A DNA stretch of 64,000 bases from Anadara kagoshimensis (taxonomy: Eukaryota > Mollusca > Bivalvia > Arcoida > Arcidae), in the NCBI GenBank assembly GCA_021292105.1, contig CM037864.1:44175816-44239815 (forward strand). Direction: 5' to 3'. Below, piece by piece: positions 1-13,900 of the stretch (the first letter of the stretch is position 1; each line of letters starts with the position of its first letter). Under the pieces are notes generated by a model. It did not search any database and was not told the DNA's origin. It saw only the letters and a list, made by a program, of their open reading frames with translations. Made by a program: the position numbers and the translations under genes.

Positions 1-1749
1 ATTCATAAAATTCGAAAAAGAAGGTCAGAAAACACATTGGTAACACAAATCACAATTATAATATTCTTTTCATCATATATCTCTATCGATAATTTTTTCT
101 GGTTCAGCATAATAAATTCCACAGCCCAATATCATTTTTTTTCTTTTAGATACCCTCAAAACTGAAATGTGAATTTATATATACAATATACATGTATATC
201 ATGCAGTCAAGAGCATTTAAGTAAAGCCTTTGTAAAGTGAAAGAAATAACCCCCGAAAACCCCTGATACCTTAAAACTGTCCTCATGGAGAGAGAGAGGG
301 AGAGAGAGAGAGACCAATCATAAACTTTACATTTCTCTGTCTAAGATGAATGATATTATATTTATAGAAGAAATTGCCAGATAGTTTAACAAAAAATTCA
401 GTAATCAATATAACAAACCTATCATAGAATGAAACAACAAAAGCTGGCTTTAATCAGAAAGAAATGCTTAAGATCCACAAGTGTGGAATAAGGGAGATAA
501 CTCTATACCAAAAAACAACAGCATTTGAATCTTGTACTATATAAGGTAAAACTAAAATTGAACTTGATATACAATTCAAAAATTGAGGATTTGATTTGTA
601 GTTTATTATCAGCTGTTTAAGGCCATGCATACATACTACATATTAGTATTATATGTCAGATATAAATGTAGTTTAATTTACCAGAATTATACACATCACT
701 CTCTTATGATCATAATACACCTTCCATCTATCCTACAAATGGTTTTAAATATACATACATGTATTTCTTGAAGTTTAAACCTTCCTCAAGAAGTCTTTGA
801 AATCAGCAAGGCTATGGCCTGAGGCCAGTAAATTTTTACTCAGTCAAGTGAAATTTGAATGCTAGCAAGTCCAAATTCTAATACTGACTATTATTTGAAT
901 GGAAAATACTAGTTTGCCAGTGAAATCTGATCAAAGCCTGTAAAACAGACTCTGTTACTGGCCTGAGAGGCTGTTAACTTTCAAAATGTAAATTCTTTCA
1001 CTTTAAGTTTACCAAAGATGTCCGATTTTAAAAGTGGTGCAGTGATTAACCTTCCTTTTCCATCACCAATGCAGCAAAAAATGTTTTTTGTATTTAGGAG
1101 ATGGTATGGGGTCATAAGCTTAAATACTTTTTTTTCATTAAGGCCTTTGTTCTTCAGTGTGAGATAAGTGATAAATTTGCAACCTCACAGAAAATATTTT
1201 TTTAAATTTTTTTGTGGTCATAGTTCTTTGAAAATCTCTAAAATATATGTTTTCTGTCAGATTTCTAGTGTAATGGTATATAAGATTCATTATGCAAATT
1301 TCTGACAAAAACTTATAGAGCATGTTATTGAATAAGGCGATTAAAACATTGGTGAGTACTATATGGTATACACTGAACTACTGTCATCACCGTCACCAGG
1401 AATCAAACCTTTTCACATTTTCTTGAATAGTTATGCATCAATTACTAGCAATTATACATAACAATTGCAGTGAGTTCATTTATTTTTATGATTCTAAGAA
1501 AAAAATACCATTCTAATGGGGTGATAAATTCCTTGTTTGTGGTTTCTGTTTAAGCTTACTTTGTCATATACACTATTTTGTCAATATGTATATAGGTAGG
1601 TCAGAGTGTCTGTTAAAACAACCAAATTTGGGTTGGGACAAAATAAAAATACATGTAAATGATTATTCAGTAACAGTTATCACATGGAACACACACATAT
1701 AAACTACATTCTTAAATCATTTACAATATCATCTTAATAATTTACTTAC
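1..1749. other. DNMBP intron sequence, partial
   Basis: No exon is recognisable on either strand. The stretch contains a (GA)n tract at about 288-313 and otherwise plain AT-rich sequence. By position it should be intron downstream of exon 16. Confidence 0.6.
288..313. repeat. (GA)n microsatellite
   Basis: Short run of alternating GA with one GG interruption. Confidence 0.85.
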
Positions 1750-1944
1750 AGATATGACTTTGGTCATCGATGGATCCAAGGATTGTCTTTTATTTTTCTT
1801 GTCTGTCTGTTTAGCCAGGTCCATTTTAGGATTAAATCCTTTAGGTATGAAGCTAAGCAGAGATAATCTGTCTATCTGTGTCACATGTTTAATGTTAAAA
1901 TTCTCTACAACATTGTCATCTCCTGTACTTAATAACGAGGGTAG
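1750..1944 (-). CDS. DNMBP: DNMBP exon 16 (end of BAR; last exon in window)
   Basis: 195 bases, residues 1453-1517: [20 protein letters not shown], then [16 protein letters not shown] and a basic tail ending TKVIS before GTAAGT. Acceptor TTTCAG. No further exon with convincing splice sites was seen between 1 and 1749, so the C-terminal SH3-containing exons should lie to the left of the window. Confidence 0.9.
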
Positions 1945-4900
1945 CTGAAATTGAAGGAAACAACAATTTTTTAAAGCAAATACTATAAATGTTTGAATTT
2001 AGTGGTGTACTAATTTTAATGATTTTTGCAATGATAAGAGTGGTGCTAATTTAAATCCATCATCAAATTACAAATGATCATAGTACACAAGGTGAGATTT
2101 ATGCTGATTCAAGTTTTAAGTGAATTTTTCTTAATTATAATTTGTGCAAAGATTGTACACTTAAATATGTCAGGTAAGAAACACAAAATTAAAAGACACA
2201 GCCATACATTTCTTCAACAGAGTTGTGTTAGTTTTAGTTCTAGTTCTAGTTCTTTATTACACTCAAAACCACCGGAGGTGGTACCTGAGGTTTATATACA
2301 TAATTATACATAATATGGCGATTGATACAATGTATAGAATATAACACAATAATATAACATTATACCATAAAGTAATAGAATATAGCACAACACTATCATA
2401 TAAACTATATATTACAACCACCTTCCTTCATGTTTCATATGAAGGGAAATGCGGGTCATGTTAAGAGTTTCATATTTACTGTTAGTCAATTCTTTCAATA
2501 AATTCCATACTAATGTGTCAATCATACCGTAGTTGACCTTTTTATGTATTATTTTGTCTATTACTTACATCTAAAACTTCAGTCATTTCATGAAGAACTT
2601 TACTGGAATATTCTCTTTGGAAGACAACAAATGTTTGTATACAATCCTGTAGTAGCTGGAAGGATAAGGTATACATCTTTGGAAGTTCATCTAACAGTTG
2701 AGCGTTCAGTGCCTCGTAGTTATTCTTAGCTGTCTGTAAAGCCTTCTCAGTCGCCTAATTAATGAACATAATCAATAAAATTAAATGTTATGAACTGTTT
2801 CAAATTCATTGCAACTATTTGCTAAGTCAAATTTTGGCATTATAAAAGATTTTCATGATAAAACGATAGAGGCTCATAAAGCAAACATAGAAGAAATGGA
2901 TTTTTGGACGTGTGAGATTAAGCAAGATGGCAAAGTTACCTAGAGGCATTATAATGAGTCTTTACTGCTCTATTATACAAACCAGAGTTCTACAGTCAAG
3001 ACAGAATTAGTTTAAATTTACATAGTAACACGTTGTCATGTCAAAACATTCTTTTACATTTTGTATATTAAAATTGAACCAAGTATAATACTAGTACATA
3101 AAATATGAAAAGCAAATGTAAGAACAGACAACCTTAAGTCCAAAAAATACATCTGCAGAACAATAAACCAAGTATTGTGAAATAGAAAATTTTAAATGAT
3201 CAAGTACTTTTTTTTTTAAATTTATGAATCAATTTAAACCATTTTCTGGTAAAATTCCTGTATTTATAATGTTGGAATATGATTAGACCTAATGGCAAAA
3301 CTATGAATGAAAGGGGGGAGATTTGAAGATTAACACCTTCACAACTATCTATCACTCAATAAATAAACTTTTTGTATGGAGTAAAAAGATTTACAAGGTG
3401 GAAATGATAAAACTTTTACACAAAAAAATTATCATAAAAAGTAAACAAAGTTTTTTTTTTAGTTTATACCTTTTCATTTGTGTATTTTCCAAGAAGATTA
3501 TCATAATCTAACAATTTATCATGTCTTTTCTGGATAACTTTGTTTGGTGCTTCAAACATCTGTGAAAGTCTATTCAAAGGGGAGATAACTAGTTCAAACA
3601 CACTACCAGTCTGAAATACAAAGAATTACAATTTTAGAAATGTTAAAATCTATTCAGCTCTATATAATTCTGCTGAAAAAAAGATTATACATGTATACAA
3701 GGTCATTAAATACTGTTTTGCACCTAGAGCTTAATTAGATTTTAGTATCTCTTTGCTTTTAGTATTACTTCTTTTGTAGTCATATCACACTCAATGAATT
3801 TCTACAATGGTGAAGTATACGTAATGAATGAATGAGAGTGTATGTACCAGGAAAGATTATTTCACTTATATCAAAATGTCACCAGCTGTGAGTGAATCGT
3901 AAATATGATAAACAAGAAATGTGGTTATTGCAAATAGGCGTCTTCATCCTGATACCTTCTGTCATCCAAGGCATTGGTGTTTTGTCTCAAACAAAGGCAG
4001 CACAACATTCATTTTTGAATCCAGCATGCCTAGAATAGAGCAACCATTGCCCATTTTAATGTCTTGATTATAGATACCTAGGTTTTGAAAACCATAAAGT
4101 CATTTGTGGTAGCTCAGTTGGTAAACTGCTCACTCCGTAAGTAGGAGGTCATGGGTTCCAACCCTGATCTGGTCTAAGACTTGAAAGTGGGTAGTGTCTG
4201 CTTTTTTGCCATGCACTCCGCACTCAGAAATGGAAGTCACAGTTCTTTCAGATGAGAACTTATAAAATAAACAAGGACCCGTGCCACGCCTACCGATAAA
4301 GAACCCTGCTGTATAATGTTGTCAACACAACAAGCAGGCAAAATTTCTGCAACTTTGCCTACAGCTGACGATGCCTCAATATGAGTGAAATATTTTTGAC
4401 TGGAACATCAAATACCAACACTCAACTCAACTCATTCATGTAGCCATACCTAAAATGAACTACTAATAATAGCACTGGAAATGTACATGTATTTGCTAAC
4501 ATTCTGACACATGTACTTCACCAAAAGATTGTTCCTGTGAATTTTCAGAAAAATTTGTTAGAAAGTTTCTGAGAAAAGTGGCAAGCAAAGTATTAGTGGA
4601 AGAAATTGGATATACACTTCATGTCTCCACCCCCACTTCCATATTGTTTGGGAACATACTAAAAGACTTACAAATTCTGGTAGAAATGTTCCATCTACAA
4701 GTCTATGTACTTTCTGGTATTTCTGTACTTCACCATCAATTTTATCACCAAAGAAATCTTCTAAATCTGCTACTAAACCCTCATGACTACTAACTGATTC
4801 CTAAAACATACAAAACAAGATCAAGAAATACAGCCACGTAGATAAGGTAGATTACTAATGGGTTAGAGTAAGGCAAGTTAATATGTCCATGGGAAGATAT

Positions 4901-7900
4901 TCCATATCAATTTGAAATTTCAACCTGAGGGATCAGATTCGTTATTTTCCAGACTGGAAAAGTTGAGATTTCTATGTCTCCACTACAAACGCAGGGGTTG
5001 ATTCTTTTTCTCCAATATTCAATGTTTTCCTATTTTTTACAGGTTTCATGGTAAAAATTATCCTTAAACTCTGCAAAATGTTATGTCGTTTGCAGATGCA
5101 ACCAATGAAGTCACAATTTGAAGCACTATTGTGATGCTATAATGTTTGTGGCTTGTCTTACTCAAGGGTAAGGCAGAAAAATCTTACCATGTTAAAATGC
5201 AGAATTTTCTTGTCTGATATGGGAGATAAATATACTGGTAGTCAGTGCCCCACATGATAAATTACTTTTGTGACACTGAAACTAACAATATACACCAGAC
5301 TGGGGTGCCACGGATGATACTTTAACCTAACTAATGACAAATGTAACAGAAAATCTAAAATTTTAAAACACTTAACATTTAAACTTAAACACTTAAAACA
5401 TTATACTGATAGGAATATTACCATTAAAATAATTTTTTTTAATAAATGTGCAACTTAAAGTGATGTCTGTCTTGAACAGACTGTATTTACTATCTAAGTC
5501 TCTTTTTATATCAATGATATTTCTATCTATGGCTCTCATTTTGTCATCCTTAAGCAAAAATTTAGACAACTTCTGGGGACAAGTTTTATATGGGCAACTT
5601 TTCTATGATCCTTACTTTTTCAAATTTAGGCAAAATTTCAAACAACTTTTTGTGATCATTTTTATACCTGTAACTGTTCCATGTACGTCTGAACATCTTT
5701 AACAAAGATCTTCACAATTTTATCTAGCTGTCTAAACCTGGCCACTTCTCTGTCAAAGCTTTCATCTTTTGTCTGAACAAAGAAAATTAAAATAAGTGTT
5801 ATAAATTGAACAGGTCTCATATTGTACTTTAAAATAAATTTCTGTTAACTTTGGACCTACTTCTTTTGAGAGGGACACATGATGGAAAAAGAAAGGGTTC
5901 TGTGATATATGCTGCTAAAACTCTTATTTACAGCTTAATGGTTTCTTGATTTTGTGCCACCAAATCCAAGCCTGGGATAAGATCATAACCCTCCTGTTTG
6001 CTGATTTGGACAGATCCTGAGAGGATAATTAGCTGTTGAGGACACACACAGATGACTGCAATCAGCTTTTACTTTCAACTTTACAATATAAGAACAAGAG
6101 ACTCAGAAGAAATGTATAAGTTGGCTGCCATAAAAAACTATCATTGAACACCAACAATAAAGATCCATACTTGGGTACGAGTTGGGTTGAGTTGTGTAAT
6201 GATGTTTAACATACCAGTAAAGCATATTGCACTTATATCGAAAAGTCGCCAGCTATAGGAAAAGGTGCAGAAATTTTGTCTGTGTATTGTGTTGAAGGCA
6301 CTATACAGTAGGGTTCTTTATCGTGCCATGCTTACCATGACACGGTACCTCATTTATTTTAGTTTCCATCCGAAATGAACTGTGACTTTATCCTTATGCT
6401 AAGTGCTTGGCGATGGAACAGTCACTACCCACTTTTAAGTCTTGGGTCAGACACAGTCAGAGTTGAAACTAATGACCTCCCACTTGCAGAGTGATCACTC
6501 TAGCAACTGAGATACTGCAGTGGTTTACTTGGGCAAGAGATAACTTGTTTTGTACTTCTTACAAGCAAGCTAAAAGATGTTGGATACACATTTACCATAG
6601 AATATTGATTTAGCTTTACCTGAGGTGTAAGTCCTAAGTTTGTACTTAGTCGTCCTTTAAATCTACTGCCCTTCTTCCTCAAAGTATGTAAACTTAACTT
6701 TGACAATTTATCACCAAGTGTTTCCTCTGTGTCTTTTTTGTATTTAAAAACTGAAATAAATAAAACAAAATATAGTGGCAAATAGATCACTTTACAGTTT
6801 CATAAAGGGCTGCCTTCAAAAGAAAATGCCAACTTATGGGAATCCGAATATTTAGAATTGGACTTGACCTTCTTTAGTAAACCTATTTGTTTTCGCTAAC
6901 ATTCAATAACTCATGAATATAGTGTGGGTTATGACTGCAAATTTAACATAAACTGCAAAGCAACTCATTCAATGTGCAATTCCTGACTGTCATTCATAAT
7001 ACCAATTAACACACTAAAAAAGAATGTTATTTCTTAATTAGTTCTGGACATTATGTATTATTACATGGTAGACTAGTTAACCCCATTACATTAAAAGTAA
7101 AAGCATACCTTCTTAAAATAAAATATTTCAAATGTTTGCAATTGTAATTACTGGTAAGAAGAACCCTGATTAATAGACAACAAGAGCTCTAACATCAAGG
7201 TATGACATGAGTTCTTCCGTTTGTATGTGTGAAATAAATATAAAAACAAACCTAGATCTTTCCTTCTTTTGTATTCATTAATGGCTGTAGCTACGTCTGC
7301 CATGGCATTGATGGCTGCTAAGCTACATGTTTTATCTTTATGGTCATCTTCTGTTGCCTGTAAAGAGATACATTTAAATATAAACTAGAACTGTCTCTTG
7401 AAAGCCAAATACCCACCACCCCCAACATTTAAAGTTTTCGTGTGACCTTGACCTTACCGATATGACCTTGGTTCTAGATCAAGACACACCTTTGGACCTT
7501 GAAGATTATTTGTGTGAAGTTTCATGAGAGTCCTCCAAAGCATTGATGAGATATGGCTTGGACACAATCTTACACGGACAAACAGACAGACAGACATGGT
7601 GATTTCTATATACCCCTCTCAAACTAGTTTGCAGGAGGTATAATAAATACTTTGATCATATGAACCTAATGCACAAGAAAAATATGATCTGCTCAAAAGC
7701 CCAACACAAATCATCAGTACAACAGATTTCACTTGTTAACTATATGTATTAGTATGTGACACTTGTGCACAATTATGATTGAACTGATTGTGGAAAATAA
7801 GCTATTGTATTTTAAATGGAAATAAAAAAATTCAGAACCAATAAAATTGGGGACTAGTACGGTATAAACTCTTCTGCACTTTGTGCAACTTTACATAGAA

Positions 7901-10900
7901 TATGATCAGAAAAATAATTCTTGAAATGAAAACTTCCTGTGGACATTCAGATGGCCTTAATGACAAGTTGTTTATAACAGTACATCTCACTGCTGAAGTT
8001 CAAATCCCACTTGAGCTGATCCTAGTGTGAGAAAGTTTATCAGTTTGCTTTTAAGAAGTCAGTGTTTTTCTCTTCGCACTATTTCTCTACCATTAATAAT
8101 TAAATAAATTCACTGCCTTGATTAAACGAAATACCCTTGGCTGGCTGGGGCATAAAACACCATTACTCCACTCCATATGCACAGACATTTACATCATACA
8201 AACCTTTGCCAATTCATCTAACAACAATGGGTATTTCAGTATTCTTTGTACAGGTTTAATCAACATGGCTTCCAGGTCAAACAACACTGTCTTTTCCTTC
8301 AGTTTGTTGGTCATACGTTCAAAATATTCACAAATAGATGGATTTTCCCTGTACTATAGAGATGATATAAAAACATGATTTAAATAAAATTTACATTGTT
8401 AACTTTGATGAAGAAGTAATCTACATCTTGGCAAGACTATTTTACCTATATCAATACATCACCAGTTACATGTGAAGGTTCAACTTTATATATGTGACAT
8501 ACATGCTTTGAACCAATGGCATAGTCATAGTAAAATTGGTTTCTGCAACATCTTTGGCAATGACAGTAGTACAAACTGAATTTTACCCTACCTTGCCTGT
8601 TGCTCAGTTAGTGTGTGTCTATAGACAAGACTATAAGAGAGGAACTACTTCAAGTTAATATGATCCTGTTAATTACATCTAGAAAATAAGACAATAAGCC
8701 TGCAGACCACAAATTCTCTTACAAAACTTAAATTTGCATTTTATGTTCATGTGTATTTTAGTATATGTATATAATCTTAAGGAATATGACATGTATTATT
8801 TTATATTGGAGATGAGACCCCTATCCTTGTTCTGCATGATATTCTACTGTCATGTTTCAGGACTTAATAATCCAGATCTTAGATTGTATGTTCATTATAG
8901 TTACCTTTTCCAGCAGGGATATAACTTCATCATGATTTCTACAATAAGGAGCATAAACATTCTTCATATCCTCTGATAATTCCAGAAAACAGGAACCTAA
9001 AACCAGAGGCAACAAATCAAATAATGTCAAATACTTTATATAGCCTACAGTGGCAATGTAGCCTTAAAAAGGACCAATATCATCTTTGCATCAGTAATCA
9101 ACAATACATGTATTTCAGCTATTTGTGACAAAAGCAAGTTTATTCATCTCTAAGGACTAATCAAAGAACAAGTACATGAGATGTGACAATGTTTTTATGG
9201 TCTGCCCTGTACAGAGGCATTGTGATTCATACATCTGCTCCTCTGACCTCTAGACGAGTATAGTTCATATCTAGTATATCAAAAACTTAAACATAATATC
9301 TATGGGTACATCAAAACAAGGAGAATGGCATCATCTCTGCTGTTTGTTTTACATGCTTTATGCATCAGGTAAAACAACATCATAATACTATTTGTGTATT
9401 AAATTCTAGAGATAGTACATTGCTAGTGCATATCCAACCATATCTGTTCCTGTTAACATACCTAAAACCTGATCCTGGAAATTTTTTCCACAAGTTCCAT
9501 TTTCCATTAATGTTAAGAGTTTCTGTGACACATCTGCTATTTCCTCCATATTACCAACAACAAGCTCTACATCAACCTCTGGATGCTAAAATCAAATAAA
9601 TCAACAGCATTTAAACTAGGAAAATATCTAAGTGATGGCATTATGTACCTGTTGTCAGATTAAATTTTAATTTTTTGTAAGAAAAGGTCACTGTGACCTT
9701 GTTTTGATAACCATTGAAATGCTGCAGATAAATTTGAATGGCTTATGTGTGCTTTTGATCAAATCTCTTTGAAATCTGTCTTGTTGTCTCAGAGGATATG
9801 TGGAATATAGGTGTTAATGATTCACACATACACACACTGTGCTATGCCCTAAGCTCACATGATCTTTAGACCAACCCAGGATATGCTTTAACTAAATCTA
9901 TTGAAATCAAAATCCATCTCTAAAAAGGTCAGAAGCACAGAAGGAAATTCAATCTCATTTAGAAGGTTCCACTGTATCACCATGTACACATACAAATTCA
10001 AAACTTTATTTTCACCTCTCAATTGTATTTATAATGACTTACTTTTTCTGATTGCGGACTGAGAAATGTTTCTAAACATAAATTCAAACTAGACAGAAAT
10101 CCTCTCTCTGTATTTAGAAGTTCCTCCATTACGTGTATTCTCTTTTCTTTCCTTTTTTCTTTCATTTCTATCATTTTTTTCCTTTCTTCTTCCTTCCTTC
10201 TCTCCTCTTCTTCTTTCATTCTTTCTGCTTCCAGCTGTAAAGTAACTTCATCAATTTTCTTTGGACAGACATCCTGAAGGTTTTCTATAAAACAAAATAC
10301 CATTGTTTTAGCAGTCACAATTCTAATATACATATATATGTTACAAAAGTTCAATTTACTACAATTTTGATCTTGCAATTCATGACAATTTCCCAAATTT
10401 CACAAAACACTTGCAAAGATAATTTGACTTCAAGTTGTGTGGCTTTATTTGAATGAGATGCGTCAAGTGAAATTTGCTTCTTGTTGAAACATTTATTTTA
10501 AGTTCAAACAGTTAAAGCCGCATTTTTAGAGAAGTAAATGATAATTTCTGGATGTACAATATTACCTCGTAAAGCTTTTAATTCCTCTGTCATACCACTG
10601 ATATTCGCGTCATAAAATGCTACGTTATCGTGTATCTCGTTGGTTTCATTTTCATCCACATTGTGTAACATCAATTGTAATTCTTCCTTGGATTTCTTGT
10701 ATTTCTGTTTGAAAAAGAAAAAGAAAATAATTATATTTTCTAGCTTAACTGAACATGCAGATTATCTTCCACAGAATTTTTAGATACTTAAAATAGCATC
10801 AATGAATTTCTTTAAAAATCTAATTTTTCATCAAAATCATCCTTTTCTTTTTTATAACTTGACATTTCAAGGCCAGAAGCAAGTTGAACGTCTATACGTA

Positions 10901-13900
10901 TATTGGTGCGAGCATTTCTACTCGCAACTTTCTTTAAATTCACTGCTGCACTGAGGTGCAATTTGGGTTTATGCCAATAATGCAGACTTTGCCGGCTATC
11001 AGCAACACTGCAGAAATGTTTAGCTATGTAATTCATCTTTTCAGAGACTTTGCCAGCTATTAGCAACACTGCAGAAATGTTTAGCTATGTAATTCATCTT
11101 TTTTTGGCAATGAACATTGGGGATTCTATGTCATGTGTACTATAAAATGTATTGAACACCAGTTTTAAGAATTTAATTGAAAACCCTTTAACTTCCATTC
11201 CAAAATATGTCTGCCACACTAGACACTTTCAAATTTATTCTACTCAATCTGTTTATGTTGCATGTAGTAGAACATATCTTCCATAGGAAGTATATTTTAT
11301 CAAACAAGAGCCAGTTTCACAATCATTCTTGCCTAAGGTTTTCTTTTTTTAACTTTAATCTGACAAATTTGAAATACATACATGTATAATGTTTTCTAAA
11401 TACTCATAAATTTAAGGTGCCATTATGAAGACCACTGTGACCTCTGTATTCTGGGACCAGTAGTGGAAGCGCTGCTGATATATAACTGTTTTATATGAAA
11501 CTTTACTTACATCTAAATCTTGTTCAACTTCTCTAATTCTTTTCTGCAAATCTTCAATAATTTCTGCATTTGCTTCTAAAAACAAAATATACAAATCACT
11601 AACTGAAAGAATTGAATCAAATTAATTTTGAGGAAATGACTTTTAAAAAACAATAGAAGATAAGGAAATTCAAAACACTTTAAAGTTTAAAACACAAGGA
11701 AGTAGAAAAAAATTGTTAATGCATTATATGTAAGAAAAGTATTGATTACTGAACCAATGTATTTGTAAGTGTCTTAACTGTTACATGTAGCACATTCCGA
11801 GTTGCAATAGACACTAACTGGTCCTCTACTTTACCATGTTTACATTGGATATATTGAATTATGATAAAACTAAATATTCAATATCTCTCATTTAAAATAT
11901 AGTAGATACCAATAAGTAAAAAAAAGATTTTTTTTAAATGAGGCCTTTGGTGAAAAGTTCTTAATCAAATGCCATATTATTTGCCAAGAAAATAAAGAAT
12001 GTGTAGGCAAGTAGGTAATAAAAACATGATTTTTTTTTTAATTTTCTTGACTCGAGGGAGCCTCTGTTACATGACTTACAGGTCATTGCCTCTCTTTACC
12101 CATGTTTAACTATTACTAGGAAAGACTTAAGTATGATTTAGTTCATCAGATCCCTTTATCAAACTGTAAAAATGAATACCTCCTAAGAGTAAAATATTCA
12201 ACCCCATCACTATCTACCAGCTCTTTCAGTAAATTTTCAAATAGAAGACAAATTTCTTATAGTAGGCAGTAAGTATATAGCAATATGTTTTGCAAAACTT
12301 ATCAAGAAAATGTAAATTTTGTGGAAATAGGCAACAAACTTAATCCAAATCCTGAAAAGTAACAGGCTACTTTTGTCACCTTGTTGGCTTTATTGAAACC
12401 ATTGATCCACTCCAACAATGATCCAAAGAATAAACCTTGCATTTGCTATGGAATTATATAGCATAAATTCATATATTTACTATTTCACCTAAAAGGTCCT
12501 GAAATATCAACACTTTTGCTCACAGGCAAATATTTTGCATAGGGGGTGTGACTGATAAATGTCATAGGATGGACCTGAGATACACGTGAGCACCACAAAT
12601 ATGTATGACTAGTAGTTTGGGGGCATGTGACTTAAGAAAATTCTTGAATATGGAACACAAAATGGTGCATTTTGAAGCATTTTACTTTTTGAAATTATCA
12701 AAATTATTGTTTTGATATTTTAAAATGATTTTTAATGAGACTTGAAGGTGTTTAATGATTTTGCATTCCTCACTACCCCCTGAATATGGACCTGATTATT
12801 AATATGGTATGTAAGTGAAATATCTGATAACAAAATGACAGAAAACACCAAAAACTTGTAACACATTACGCTGAAAACAGACTTGTCTTCAAATTTAGTC
12901 CATCAAAATGATGCAACTTTTATTTTAACTGCAGCTAGGCTCTGACACTCAAGATACCTGGCTAGGCACTGAGACAAGTTAAAGACACTTTAGACATGTA
13001 CACAGACACTTACCAGGGGTATGCCATAAACTCTGCATTTTGTACATGAAAGGAAATCAAACTACTTTCATTTTGTAAATACATATGTACTACATTATAT
13101 TTAACTTTGAACAGGTAAGATAACATCAGATCAGGCTGATAAAATTGATATAAAAATAATAAATACAAAATATACACATAGATGTTAAAAACTTACGTTA
13201 CTAGTATAGTTCATTGTACTGTATATATAATTTAGTAATTTAGACCACTGACCTCGGGACAGATGACACAAGAAGAATGTTAATTACCTATATTTCATTT
13301 AAATGTGTCCTCACACAACTGGCCTGTACATTATATATGCACATACACTTTATATAAAGTACAAGGTGTATTATGGTATATTTTGACAAACCTGATAAAT
13401 ACCGGTATATGCTAATAAATAAATATCATAAAACTGTCTTATTTTATCTCTAAAGAAATATAGTTTTGTTTTCTCTGAATTTAAAACAGGAACAAGAATT
13501 TTTTTAAAATCTATTTAAAATCCTGAGTTTTACTGGACAAGTTCTAACATGATTTTGAGGGAAAATGATATCAAATAAATTGCAATACTGGTACATGTAT
13601 TAAACTGTTATAATGGGACGAAGGTATGCAACTGAATGAAAAACGAGAGTTATATTGATAAAGAGCTACATTTGACCTGTAAATTAAAATTCCTATCATT
13701 GTACAATGTTTTCTAGCTTTAAGTACTGTAGGGTTAAATAGGGCATTTTATGACAACATTACTTGTGTTTACGACACATCAGCAATCTTTTAGCTATAAA
13801 AAGAGCAAGTTTATTTATTTCTAAGGATTAGACTTGAAGAAGTTCATATATGTACAAGATGTGCGAGTGTATTTCATGGTCTACCTTTTACCAAGTACAT